Shown piece by piece: positions 30,745 through 43,000 of a stretch of DNA of 64,000 bases. The notes beneath the pieces are model-generated. The model made no database searches and was not told where the DNA came from. It was given only the letters and a program-made list of their open reading frames with translations. Positions within the stretch are counted from its first letter, which is position 1. Each line of letters begins with the position of its first letter. The position numbers were made by a program, and so were the translations under genes. Source of the DNA: Myoxocephalus aenaeus. Taxonomy: Eukaryota; Chordata; Actinopteri; Perciformes; Cottidae. Where the stretch lies: contig JBAMJR010000041.1 of NCBI GenBank assembly GCA_038501785.1, forward strand, positions 153,501-217,500, written 5' to 3'.

Positions 30745-32358
30745 TTAAAGACAGTAGTAAAACAACGAAAAAGTGCAGATAGTGCAGATGAAGAGTCTGT
30801 TTAACTGTTCATCAGAGTGACGGCCAGTGGGAAGAAGCTGTTCCTGTGTCTGGTGGTTTTGGTGTACAGTGCTCTGTAGAGTTGGAACAGCTTGTGTCCA
30901 GGGTGAGAGGGGTCTGTGGTGATCTTTACAGCCCGCTTCCTGACTCTGGCGGTGGGCAAGTCCAGGATGGAGGGCAGGCTGGAACCAATGGTTCTCTCTG
31001 CAGACCTGACGATCCGTTGGAGTCTGACTGTCCTGTTTGGTGGCCGATCCAAACCACACAGTGATGGAAGAGCAGAGGACAGACTGGATGATGAAGAGTA
31101 AAACAGGATCAGCAGCTCCTGGGTCAGGCTGAACTTCCTGAGCTGGCGCAGGAAGTACAGCCTCTGCTGGGCCTTTTTCCGGATGGTGTTGATGTTGGCA
31201 GTCCACTTCAGGTCCCGGGAGATTGTGGATCCCAGAAACTTGAAGGTCTCCACCGCAGAAACAGTGCTGTTGTGTATTGTTAGGGGGGGGTAGTGTTGGG
31301 GGGCTCCTCCTGAAGTCTACTGTCATCTCTACAGTCTTGGCCTTGTTCAGCTCCAGGTGGTTCTGACCACACCAGAGAACCAGCTGTTCAACCTCCCGTC
31401 TGTACGCAGACTCGTCGGCGTCGCTGATGAGGCCGATGACCGTTGTGTCGTCTGTGAACTTCAGGAGTTTAACAGACGGGTCCCCTGAGGTGCAGTCGTT
31501 GGTGTAGAGGGAGAAGAGCAGTGGAGAGAGCACACATCCCTGGGGGGCGCCAGTGCTTATAGTCCGGGTGCTGGATATGATTTTTCCCAGCCTCACCTGC
31601 TGCGTCCTGTCTGTCAGGAAGTTTGTGATCCACCGGCATGTGGGGGCTGGCACGGTGAGCTGGGAGAGTTTGGGTTGAAGAACCTCCGGGATGATCGTGT
31701 TGAATGCAGAGCTGAAGTCCACAAACAGAACCCTTGCATATCTCCCTGGGGAGTCGAGGTGTTGCAGAATATGGTGCAGTCCCATATTTACTGCATCATC
31801 CACCGACCTGTTTGCACGGTAGGCAAACTGCAGGGGGTCCAGCAGGGGCCCTGTGATGTCCTTCAGATGGGTCAACACCAGCCTCTCAAAGGACTTCATG
31901 ACCACAGACGTCAGGGCGACGGGTCTGTAGTCATTTAATCCTGTGATGGAGGATTTCTTGGGGACCGGGATGATCAAGGAGCGCTTGAAGCAGGAAGGGA
32001 CTTCACATAGCTCCAGTGATCGGTTGAAGATCTCCGTGAAGATGGGGGCCAGCTGGTCAGCACAGACTTTCAGGCAGGAGGGGGACACACCGTCTGGGCC
32101 CGGAGCCTTCCTGATCTTCTGTCTCTGAAAGAGCCGACTCACATCCTCTTCGCAGATCCTCAGTGCCGGTAGGGGGTTGGATGGGAGAGGTGAGGCAGAG
32201 AGTGGAGGTGATTGTTCGATGATGGAGCAGTTGGGCGGGGTGGAAGTGGGCTTGTCAAACCTGCAATAGAAGACATTCAGGTCGTCAGCCAGTCGGTGAT
32301 TGTCCTCAGTGGGGGAGATGGTCTCTTGTAGTTGGTGAGTACCTCCAGGCCTCTCCAA
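30745..32358 (-). pseudogene. LINE reverse transcriptase, frameshifted
   Basis: Shows KAPGPDGVSPSCLK, LNDYRPVALTSVVMK, FVDFSSAFNTI and GAPQGCVLSPLLF. The catalytic motif is FTDD in place of the usual F/Y-ADD, a likely disabling change. The frame shifts near 31250; the C-terminal part (FKFLGSTISRDL onward, to the family's IGSSLPSI block) is in a neighbouring frame down to about 30801. Confidence 0.88.
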
Positions 32359-32437
32359 ACTGACGAGGGGTCGTTGGCTGAAAACTTTTTTCCCAGCTTA
32401 TCAGTGTAGCTCTTCTTAGCTACCTTGATCTCCCTCG

Positions 32438-33400
32438 TTAGAGTGTTCCTGGCCTGGTTGTACAGAATCCTGTCCCCCCCTCTGTAGGCCTCCTCTTTAG
32501 CCGACGAAGCTGCCTGAGTCCTGCAGTGAACCAGGGTTTATTGTTGTTGTATGTGCAGAAGGTTTTTGTCGGCACACACATGTCCTCACAAAAGCTGATA
32601 TATGACGTCACAGTGTCAGTGAGCTCATCCAGGTCTGTAGCAGCAGCCTCAAAAACACTCCAATCAGTGGAGGCAAAGCAGGACTGTAGCTCCAGCTTGG
32701 CCTCGTTGGTCCATCTCTTCACAGTCTTCACCACAGGCTTTGCAGATTTTAGTTTCTGCCTGTAGGACGGGAGAAGATGAACCAGACAGTGATCAGAGAG
32801 TCCCAAAGCTGCACGAGGGACTGAGCGGTAGGCATCCTTCAGTACAGTGTAGCAGTGGTCCAGTGTGTTTTTGTCCCTGGTGCTACACTTAATATGCTGT
32901 CTGTATTTTGGCAGTTCTTTGCTGAGGTTTGCTCTATTAAAGTCCCCAAGAACAATGAGCAGGGAGTCTGGGTGTTTGTGCTCCATGGTGGTGATCTGCT
33001 CTGCCAGGTGTTGGAGTGCCTCACTCACACAGGCCTGAGGTGGGATGTACACACCGACCAGGATGAATGAGGAAAACTCCCGCGGTGAATACAATGGTTT
33101 GCAGTCTATTAAAATTGTTTCTAGGTGCGGGCTGCATGATTCCTTTAACACCGTGACATCTGTGCACCAACCTTCGTTAATATAAAAACAGATCCCGCCT
33201 CCCCTCGTTTTCCCCGACAGAGCCGTTACGCGGTCCGCTCGGTGGAGTTGAAGCCCGGCAGATGTAGTGCGCTGTCCGGGATGTGCGCACCGAGCCAGGT
33301 TTCGGTGAAGCAGAGGGCGGCAGATCTGCTAAAGTCCCTATTAGTTCTGTTCAGGAGCAGCAGTTCATCCATCTTGTTCGCCAGAGAGCGGACGTTCGCC
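32438..33400 (-). pseudogene. LINE endonuclease domain, frameshifted
   Basis: From about 33400 downward the minus strand encodes an endonuclease/exonuclease/phosphatase fold, with ETWLGAHIPDSAL, GVYIPPQA, VLGDFNRANL and GLSDHCLVH as active-site motifs. It is separated from the reverse transcriptase by a frame break near 32400. Confidence 0.82.
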
Positions 33401-33410
33401 AGATGAATTG

Positions 33411-34003
33411 AGCTCGCTAGTGGGGTAATATGGTACTATGAGCTCTCTAGTGGGGTAATATGGTACTATAACCTCTCTAGTGTGGTAATATGGTACTATG
33501 AGCTCTCTAGTGGGGTAATATGGTACTATAACCTCTCTAGTGGGGTAATATGGTACTATGAGCTCTCTAGTGGGGTAATATGGTACTATGAGCTCTCTAG
33601 TGGGGTAATATGGTACTATGAGCTCTCTAGTGGGGTAATATGGTACTATGAGCTCTCTAGTGGGGTAATATGGTACTATGAGCTCTCTAGTGGGGTAATA
33701 TGGTACTATAACCTCTCTAGTGGGGTAATATGGTACTATGAGCTCTCTAGTGGGGTAATATGGTACTATGAGCTCTCTAGTGGGGTAATATGGTACTATG
33801 AGCTCTCTAGTGGGGTAATATGGTACTATGAGCTCTCTAGTGGGGTAATATGGTACTATGAGCTCTCTAGTGGGGTAATATGGTACTATGAGCTCTCTAG
33901 TGGGGTAATATGGTACTATAACCTCTCTAGTGGGGTAATATGGTACTATGAGCTCTCTAGTGGGGTAATATGGTACTATAACCTCTCTAGTGGGGTAATA
34001 TGG
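33411..34003. repeat. 30-bp LINE-derived minisatellite, about 20 copies
   Basis: Highly uniform units (agctctctagtggggtaata), with occasional ataacctc variants. Same unit and orientation as 3378-5822. Confidence 0.96.
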
Positions 34004-34350
34004 TATGTCTAGTGTCTTAATCAGCCATCTAGAAAACTCTGTTGGCATCAGTGAGGCGGCGCTGGACTGGTTGAGGTCTTATCTGTCGAACAGGTCCTTT
34101 TCTGTAATGCTTAGAGATGCCTCTTCTTCTGCTTCTCCCTTCCCTTCGGGGTCCATCTTGGGTTTACCTGTTTACCGTATACATGGTACCACTAGGACAC
34201 ATCATACGTCAACATAATACGGAGCTTCATTGCTACGCAGATGACATCAAGGTGTGCATCCCGATCAAGTCTGGTTTCAGCACTGTGTCGACATTAGAAA
34301 TTGGATGTCCAAACATTTCCTGGAACAAAAAAACTCCAAATGAGAAGTAG
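34004..34350 (+). mobile_element. L2-type LINE reverse-transcriptase fragment, plus strand
   Basis: Encodes ALDWLRSYLSNRSFSVML, then LGHIIRQH and LHCYADDIKVCIPIK, in two frames. It is oriented opposite to the other LINE and abuts the minisatellite. Confidence 0.8.
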
Positions 34351-34867
34351 TTATAATTCCCCCCGCGCTGATCTCTCCTCAAGTCTGGGCGCTTTATCTG
34401 ATAATGTTCGGCATGAAGCAACCTGGTAACTGAATTGAGTCACCATTGAGCTACAGCTTTGTTCTGATCATATCAAACGTCTTCACACGCTACAAATCAT
34501 GGTGGTAGTCAATGAAATAGAAAAATGTTTTGTACTTATTCCATTTAGCTGTGTGTCTTTACTGCACCTCACCATGCAGTGTTTCTGTGTTATGTAGTGA
34601 GCAGTAGATGGGTATCGTTTGGGTTTTTCCCGATACCGGTGCTAAAACAATACTTTTAAAACGATACCGGTACCTGAACAGATACTTTTTGTATTGCTTA
34701 TTATTGTTTAAAGTATACTATAAATAAATAAATACAAAACAATTGACTTCAAACTACAGCTTCAAACTATAAACAATATATAAAATAGAACAGACAAGCA
34801 TAAGGTGGCCTGATAGGTAACGTGTGCAACAGAACTCAGAAACTGTTGGATTCTACAAACTGCTGCT
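34351..34867. other. Non-coding, nothing recognised
   Basis: AT-rich sequence with an inverted cgataccggt-like pair near 34634-34672. No gene or element can be supported. Confidence 0.4.
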
Positions 34868-35661
34868 TTATGGACTACACGTCATCATTAATATCTTTAT
34901 GGACTACACGTCATCATTAATATCTTTATGGAGAGCTTTATGACTACACGTCATCATTATTATCAAAGGAGAGCTTTATGGACTACACGTCATCATTAAT
35001 ATCTTTACTGGAGAGCTTTATGGACTACACGTCATCATTAATATCAAAGGAGAGCTTTATGGACTACACGTCATCATTAATATCAAAGGAGAGCTTTATG
35101 GACTACACGTCATCATTAATATCTTTACTGGAGAGCTTTATGGACTACACGTCATCATTAATATCAAAGGAGAGCTTTATGGACTACACGTCATCATTAA
35201 TATCTTTACTGGAGAGCTTTATGGACTACACGTCATCATTAATATCAAAGGAGAGCTTTATGGACTACACGTCATCATTAATATCTTTATGGAGAGCTTT
35301 ATGGACTACACGTCATCATTAATATCTTTATGGAGAGCTTTATGGACTACACGTCATCATTAATATCTTTATGGAGAGCTTTATGGACTACACGTCATCA
35401 TTAATATCTTTATGGAGAGCTTTATGGACTACACGTCATCATTAATATCAAAGGAGAGCTTTATGGACTACACGTCATCATTAATATCTTTATGGAGAGC
35501 TTTATGGACTACACGTCATCATTAATATCTTTATGGAGAGCTTTATGGACTACACGTCATCATTAATATCTTTATGGAGAGCTTTATGGACTACACGTCA
35601 TCATTAATATCAAAGGAGAGCTTTATGGACTACACGTCATCATTAATATCAAAGGAGAGCT
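34868..35661. repeat. Minisatellite, about 39-42 bp units, about 20 copies
   Basis: Core ggactacacgtcatcattaa followed by one of two linkers (tatctttatggagagctt or tatcaaaggagagctt). The linkers alternate irregularly. Confidence 0.96.
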
Positions 35662-36361
35662 TTTCTGAACCAGACGGAGCTGCTCTTGAATTCACAAACA
35701 CCAAATGAACCGAGGAACAAACACATCTCTAATAATCTCACTTTGTGAGGCGGCTTGCAGCGTTTCTCAGCCGTGTTCTTGCCGGTCAGCTGCGGTTCCT
35801 CTGCTCTGACGTTGACCTCCATCAGCGAAACAGACGTTTCTAGCAGGAAGTTTAGAGTTTCTAGCAGAGTCTTTTCTGCAGCTTTCTCGTCCAGATTCCA
35901 GGTTTAAAACAGACGTTTCCTCCACGAGGTTTGGTGGAGGAGTTCGGCTCTTCTTTAGTTGTTTTGGTGCATTTGCTGCACGTCGCGTTGTTCATCACAC
36001 AATACAACCAGACTTTTGATCGTTTACCTTTCGGACTTTTCTCAGTTAAAAGGTTGATGGCTAGCTAGCTACTGTAGCTACAACCTGCTGCCAGGACGGA
36101 CTCGTCAGAGTAGTGTAAAAGAAAAAAGAAAAATTTTCGGCTCAGGCACCGAAAGGAAGCACAGAACCTGCGTTGCGTTTCGGTCCTAGTGAGCAGTGGG
36201 CCACCTAAAAATCTGGCACAAGATTCTATAGCCAACTTGACAAATACTGAACAGCATCAATATTTTCATTTCATCATTCAATATTTGAAGTGAAAAATTT
36301 AGATTTTAAAGCACTTGATACCCTAGAATTCCTGTGAGCAGCAATAAGGATGGAAACACTT
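35662..36361. other. Intergenic sequence downstream of sass6
   Basis: No supportable coding exon, RNA gene or mobile element. Confidence 0.4.
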
Positions 36362-36367
36362 TTTATT
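36362..36367 (-). other. Candidate poly(A) signal of sass6
   Basis: AATAAA on the minus strand, 660 bases past the sass6 stop. The intervening 3' UTR would include the GC-rich array at 36545-36990. Confidence 0.5.
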
Positions 36368-36544
36368 AAATACAACAGCAAACAAACACAATATTAACAC
36401 AAAAAGATGGCAAACTTCATATACTGTTTTAGGAAAAAAAGAGTGTATTTGAATTTAAAGATTACATTCTCCATGATCACTGGAATTACTGTCCACACAT
36501 CAGAAGCTACTTAAGCAGTGAGTCCAACACAGCAGGTCAGGGAG

Positions 36545-36990
36545 AGGCCTTCAGGCACCGAGGCCTTCAGGCACCGAGGCCTGGAGGCACCGAGGCCTGG
36601 AGGCCTTCAGGCACAGAGGCCTTCAGGCACAGAGGCCTTCAGGCACCGAGGCCTGGAGGCCTTCAGGCACAGAGGCCTGGAGGCCTTCAGGCACCGAGGC
36701 CTGGAGGCCTTCAGGCACCGAGGCCTGGAGGCCTTCAGGCACCGAGGCCTGGAGGCACCGAGGCCTGGAGGCACCGAGGCCTGGAGGCACAGAGGCCTTC
36801 AGGCACAGAGGCCTTCAGGCACAGAGGCCTGGAGGCCTGGAGGCACCGAGGCCTGGAGGCACAGAGGCCTTCAGGCACCGAGGCCTGGAGGCCTTCAGGC
36901 ACAGAGGCCTTCAGGCACCGAGGCCTGGAGGCCTTCAGGCACCGAGGCCTGGAGGCCTTCAGGTACCGAGGCCTTCAGGTACAGAGGCCT
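36545..36990. repeat. GC-rich minisatellite (aggcctggaggc type) in the sass6 3' UTR
   Basis: Units of 12-15 bp (caggcaccgaggcct, ggaggcctt). The palindrome AGGCCT recurs throughout. The array ends 39 bases from the sass6 stop codon, so it should be transcribed as 3' UTR. Confidence 0.93.
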
Positions 36991-37028
36991 GTGATGGTGT
37001 CGCCTCCACCTGGAGTTGAACTTCCTCT

Positions 37029-37081
37029 TCATGCAGAGAAGTAAGCAGAAGCTACAGAGGGTTTGGTTCCTGGAGGGAAGT
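37029..37081 (-). CDS. sass6: sass6 coding exon 16 (C-terminus)
   Basis: Acceptor CTTTGTAG; encodes DFPPGTKPSVASAYFSA and stops at TGA 37031-37029. Matches the SSAYF end of vertebrate SAS-6. Confidence 0.85.
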
Positions 37082-40000
37082 CTACAAAGAAAAAGGAAAT
37101 GGACGCGTCAATCGAATTACTTCCAAATTAGCATTGGGGTGTTGCACTGCTAACGCTAGAAGACACAACGCCATGTCAGCGCTTACCTTTGTGAAGCACA
37201 TTAGAGGACAGACCGTAGACCGGGATGCTGTCGTCTCTCCTCTCAAAGTACTTAGAATCTAGACCTGCAGCGTCTCCACTGAGGACGAGAAGAACAGGAC
37301 TTCAACCAAACGCCCCACAAGAGGATGCAGCAGGGAGCCGACTTTGAAACCAATTCTCATGTAAAGCTGAATAAGGAAATGTAAAGGAAGGATGTACTCA
37401 CGTGTGCCGGATGGTTTGCTGATCACTTCTCCCTGCCTGAGGGAAGAGTGCAGCATTAAGGTGTGTTGCTAAGCTAAATGAAGCATGCAGCATTAAGGTG
37501 TTGCTAAATGAAGCATGCAGCATTAAGGTGTTGCTAAATGAAGCGTGCAGCATTAAGTGTGTTGCTAAATGAAGCATGCAGCATTAAGGTGTTGCTAAAT
37601 GAAGCGTGCAGCATTAAGTGTGTTGCTAAATGAAGCATTCAGCACTAAGTGTGTTGCTAAGCTAAGTGAAGCGTGCAGCATTAAGTGTGTTGCTAAGCTA
37701 AGTGAAGCGTGCAGCATTAAGGTTTGTTGCTAAGCTAAATGAAGAGTGCAGCATTAAGGTGTGTTGCTAAGCTAATTGAAGCATGCAGCATTAAGTTGTG
37801 TTGCTAAGCTAATTGAAGCGTGCAGCATTAAGGTGTGTTGCTAATTGAAGCGTGCAGCATTAAGGTGTGTTGCTAATTGAAGCATGCAGCATTAAGTTGT
37901 GTTGCTAAGCTAATTGAAGCGTGCAGCATTAAGGTGTGTTGCTAATTGAAGCGTGCAGCATTAAGGTGTGTTGCTAATTGAAGCGTGCAGCATTAAGGTG
38001 TGTTGCTAATTGAAGCGTGCAGCATTAAGGTGTGTTGCTAATTGAAGCATGCAGCATTAAGTTGTGTTGCTAAGCTAATTGAAGCATGCAGCATTAAGGT
38101 GTGTTGCTAATTGAAGCATGCAGCATTAAGGTGTGTTGCTAATTGAAGCGTGCAGCATTAAGTTGTGTTGCTAAGCTAATTGAAGCGTGCAGCATTAAGG
38201 TGTGTTGCTAATTGAAGCATGCAGCATTAAGGTGTGTTGCTAAGCTAATTGAAGCATGCAGCATTAAGTTGTGTTGCTAAGCTAATTGAAGCGTGCAGCA
38301 TTAAGGTGTGTTGCTAATTGAAGCGTGCAGCATTAAGGTGTGTTGCTAATTGAAGCGTGCAGCATTAAGGTGTGTTGCTAATTGAAGCGTGCAGCATTAA
38401 GGTGTGTTGCTAATTGAAGCGTGCAGAATTAAGGTGTGTTGCTAATTGAAGCGTGCAGAATTAAGGTGACAGTACTTGGTGTGCACCAGCGTACCTTCAG
38501 TGCTGCTGCGCTGGACAGAAGGGACGGCCGGTCCAGAGGTTCAGGAGACTTTCTGGAGAGCTGCTTCTCATTGAGCTGCTTGTTCAGCCAGTTTATAACT
38601 AGAGAGCACAGAAGATGATCTTTGATCTTTAAAGTATTAGAATGCGTCATCAGTGGGAGGTCTAATGTCAGACCTGCAGTGTTGCGTCATTCTACTGATG
38701 AATTGGGAATCAAACTTAAATAAATGAGCTAAATGTGTGTGTGGATAATTGTCCCTGAATGCATCCTGGTGTCTTTTCACACTGAGGGAATAACGGATGG
38801 GTCCTTTAAAAGTGGTCACACACATGAGCCACGTGAGGAAGAGCTGGGATGGAACCCAGTCCTCCCTCCTGGTTGAAGCTTCTCACCGTTCTCATTCGTC
38901 TTCAGCACCTCTCTGCTTTCATTCAGCTTCTGCACCGTCGTCTCCAACTGATCCTTCAGTTTTGAAACCTGGAGACACAAACAGTTCACATCAAACCGCT
39001 TCTGTCCGACCCGGACCATTGGGATTAGAGTTATAGCGATGCGGAGGTTAACCGATGACACGGTCAGATACCTGCTCATCCCGGGAGGCCAGCTGCTGCT
39101 GGCTGCTCTGCAAAGCCTTTTCCACGCCCTCAAGCTTCCCTGCCGTGTCCTGGAGGAGCTTCTCCTGGGACACCGTCACCGTGTTCTTCACTTTGATCTT
39201 TCCCACGAGGCCTCGGACCTCTCCCTGCAGCTTCTTAATGATGCCGTTGGCCTGCATGCAAAGGAATAGGACCGGATATGTACCCATTCATATCACTGCG
39301 GTTCAGATAAACAACCTTTCTTTAGAATGGGAAGCATTAACCAAACCCACGAAGAGGCACAAAGCCGCTCGGACCCGGGAGACGGCGCTGTCTTCACGGT
39401 CAACACAACAAACCTTTATCAGCTCCTCAGACAGAGACTTCACCGTCGACTCAAGCCTTTTCATCTGAAGCGCTTTACTTTCAGCATTTTCTTCCATTGA
39501 TTCCTAGAAAACAAAAAACCCAGAGGTTAATACACACACACTAGAATTAGCAAAGAAGCCACTTTAAGAATACGTCAGTCAAAGAAGAAGATGGGAAAAC
39601 TAAATGCTCCAGAAGGCTTCGTCTGCCTCCTGATTAAAACATCTGGTTTCCATAAACAAATACCTGTTATTGCTTGATAATATATATTATTGATTATAAT
39701 GATTAATGTGTTAACTCCACTCATCCTTTCATGAAACTTCCTGAAGACGGCAAAAGAGAGAGATCCGTAGATTCAGAAACCACACACTTATGATGATGAT
39801 GGATTATGTTTGCATCAGTCTTACATTGTTTTTTTAGGAAAAAAAGCTGTAATGTTATAGCTTTAAGAAAAACAATGATATAGATTAGACACACACACAC
39901 ACACACACACACGCTGAAGAGCTAAATATGGAGACACACATATGTTGCAATGAAAATAAATGATGTTACAAAATGCATGTTATTTTTTTTATAAATCAAA

Positions 40001-43000
40001 TTTGGCCGACTACGAACACAAAAAATGAATACAATTCCATCCAGTGTGAGCATTTGTATTTCCACATGCGCTCCTCCAGTCACAGAACAGGAGCCTACAA
40101 CAGGAACCAGGACACGCTTCACTTCACCGTCCTGCCAACCGGCGAGGGAGGGGAGCCGAGACGGAAGCTAAGCTAAGCTAGGCTAGGCTAAGCTAGGAGA
40201 GAGGACAGCTGGACTGTTTTGCCCACCTGCTTTGAGTGTCATCATCTAAGTCTGTTTTAATTAATTAATTTAATCTAGAGTAGTGTTGACCAATCCATTG
40301 GTTGAAGGAGGAGTAGAACATCAGTCGACATAGATTTGATGAGGTTGAGTCCAGACGTGACAGCGCGGGGGGCCAATCACGTGACAGCGCGGGGGGCCAA
40401 TCACGTGACAGCGCGGGGGGCCAATCACGTGACAGCGCGGGGGGCCAATCACGTGACAGCGCGGGGGGCCAATCACGTGACAGCGCGGGGGGCCAATCAC
40501 GTGACAGGAAACAGGCCATTCAGATCAAATGGGCATTCAAGTGACACTCCCACAGTGACTCCAGCCTAACTCCCACAGTGACTCCAGCCTAACTCCCACA
40601 GTGACTCCAGCCTAACTCCCACAGTGACTCCAGCCTAACTCCCACAGTGACTCCAGCCTAACTCCCACAGTGACTCCAGCCTAACTCCCACAGTGACTCC
40701 AGCCTAACTCCCACAGTGACTCCAGCCTAACTCCCACAGTGACTCCAGCCTAACTCCCACAGTGGGACTAGAGGGCCTAAACTTGGCCCTCAGAACCCCG
40801 ACGTGTCTCTGTGCTGTTGAGGTGATGAACGTTACCTTCTGCTGCTGCGTGGCTTCCAGCAGCTCTTTGGAGCGCTGCACCAGCTGATCCTTATCTCTGC
40901 CCTCCTGCTCCAGAACGGCCACTCTCATCTGCAGCTGGCTCACCGAGCGCTCCTTGTCATGGACCTCCGAGTCCAGACAGCCGTTCTCCCTCCGGAGAGA
41001 CAGGATCTGCTGCTTGGAGCGCTGGCACTCCTACACAACAACAACAACAACAACAACAACAGGCCCATCGTCAAGACCTCTGCAAACAATCTGCATCGTC
41101 GACAGAGGTGGACTAATAACTAACCACGGAACGGGAGCCCCAGGTGTTGCTGCTCGTTTAGGAGGCCAAAGATAACACTTACCTCCTCTGCACCCACCAG
41201 CTTAGTTTTCAGGTCTCTGATGACGGACTCGTTCTTGTATTTCCTCTCGGTCAGCTCTCTGCAGGAAGCCTCCAGCTCCGTCAGCCGGCTGTGGAGCTGC
41301 TGGCTGCTCCTCTTGTGAGACGTCTCCAGCTCCTGGCGGAGCAGCTCCATCTGCTGCTGGAGCCTGCTCTGGGTCTACAGACACACAACCGCTCTTACAC
41401 CTCCTGATGTCTGGGTCTACAGACACACAACCGCTCTTACACCTCCTGATGTCTGGGTCTACAGACACACAACCGCTCTTACACCTCCTGATGTCTGGGT
41501 CTACAGACACACAACCGCTCTTACACCTCCTGATGTCTGGGTCTACAGACACACAACCGCTCTTACACCTCCTGATGTCTGGGTCTACAGACACACAACC
41601 GCTCTTACACCTCCTGATGTCTGGGTCTACAGACACACAACCGCTCTTACACCTCCTGATGTCTGGGTCTACAGACACACAACCGCTCTTACACCTCCTG
41701 ATGTCTGGGTCTACAGACACACAACCGCTCTTACACACCCTGATGTCTGGGTCTACAGACACACAACCGCTCTTACACACCCTGATGTCTGGGTCTACAG
41801 ACACACAACCACTCTTACACACCCTGATGTCTGGGTCTACAGACACACAACCGCTCTTACACCTCCTGATGTCTGGGTCTACAGACACACAACCGCTCTT
41901 ACACCCCCTGATGTCTGGGTCTACAGACACACAACCGCTCTTACACCTCCTGATGTCTGGGTCTACAGACACACAACCACTCTTACACACCCTGATGTCT
42001 GGGTCTACAGACACACAACCGCTCTTACACCTCCTGATGTCTGATCTACAGACACACAACCACTCTTACACACCCTGATGTCTGGGTCTACAGACACACA
42101 ACCGCTCTTACACCTCCTGATGTCTGGGTCTACAGACACACAACCACTCTTACACCTCCTGATGTCTGGGTCTACAGACACACAACCGCTCTTACACCTC
42201 CTGATGTCTGGGTCTACAGACACAAAACCGCTCTTACACCTCCTGATGTCTGGGTCTACAGACACACAACCGCTCTTACACCCCCTGATGTCTGGGTCTA
42301 CAGACACACAACCGCTCTTACACCTCCTGATGCACAACACAATAGAATGTTAATAGAACTATTGTTATTAATCACAATATTTCTAATAGGACTCGCTAAT
42401 AAACTAAAATATGTATTCCCAGTGGTTATTTGCAGTTCCATTGATTAGAAAATAAAAGATTGTGCCTTTATGTATATCTGATATGTGCGTTAGGGCTGGT
42501 TCAACCGTTTCGCGGGACTATGAATATGAATAAGCCCGCAGGAGAACATCCTGTGTGGCTTAGCCAGCGAGGGCCCTGAATCATCAGGGGTTGGCGGATA
42601 GAAAACTCTAGTGATCATCTCCAGATTGCATATTTTGACTGGATATCGGTCAATGACGACGCGCTACTGTTGGAACTGTAATGACGAAGCACGTGGTGCG
42701 AGCCTCACCTCGACAGCCTTCTCCCTCTCCGACTGTAACTCCTGACCATGGCGGCTGGACAGAGCGCTGGTCTGACCGGTCCACTCTGAACGCAGTTTGT
42801 CCAGCTCTTTGGTCTTCTCAGACAGCGTCTGGGAGAGAAATACATGTTATTGCACTCCCAGAAATGGACGATACTTGTACCACGTTTTTCTACCAAAACA
42901 GACAAAGTGCCTCTCGTGGTCACTCGTAGGCTGCCGGGCCTCCTGGGACCAGTGGCCCACTGCTATTGTTCAGCTATTGGTCCTATATGTGCACAGTGTC

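Larger units (their letters stand above)
30607..33410 (-). mobile_element. Endonuclease-bearing LINE (CR1/jockey group, Rex1-like), frameshifted
   Basis: The 3' end has tandem tcagaa units and ctttaatggccatgtaaatt. It contains a reverse transcriptase and an upstream apurinic-type endonuclease, in several frames. It lies inside the 30-bp minisatellite, with blocks on both sides. The clade assignment rests on general resemblance only. Confidence 0.88.

Noticed and set aside
34978..35322. Repeat protein MDYTSSLIS...
   Set aside because: Minisatellite artefact; the frame depends on the linker order and breaks.
36518..36994. Repeat protein of GLEAFRHR units
   Set aside because: Product of the GC-rich array in the sass6 3' UTR; no independent support.
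41202..42353. Cys-rich repeat protein (CKSGCVSVDPDIR) that runs into sass6 exon 8
   Set aside because: It is the 42-bp intronic array, and it enters exon 8 in the wrong frame. The exon's own frame is SAS-6.
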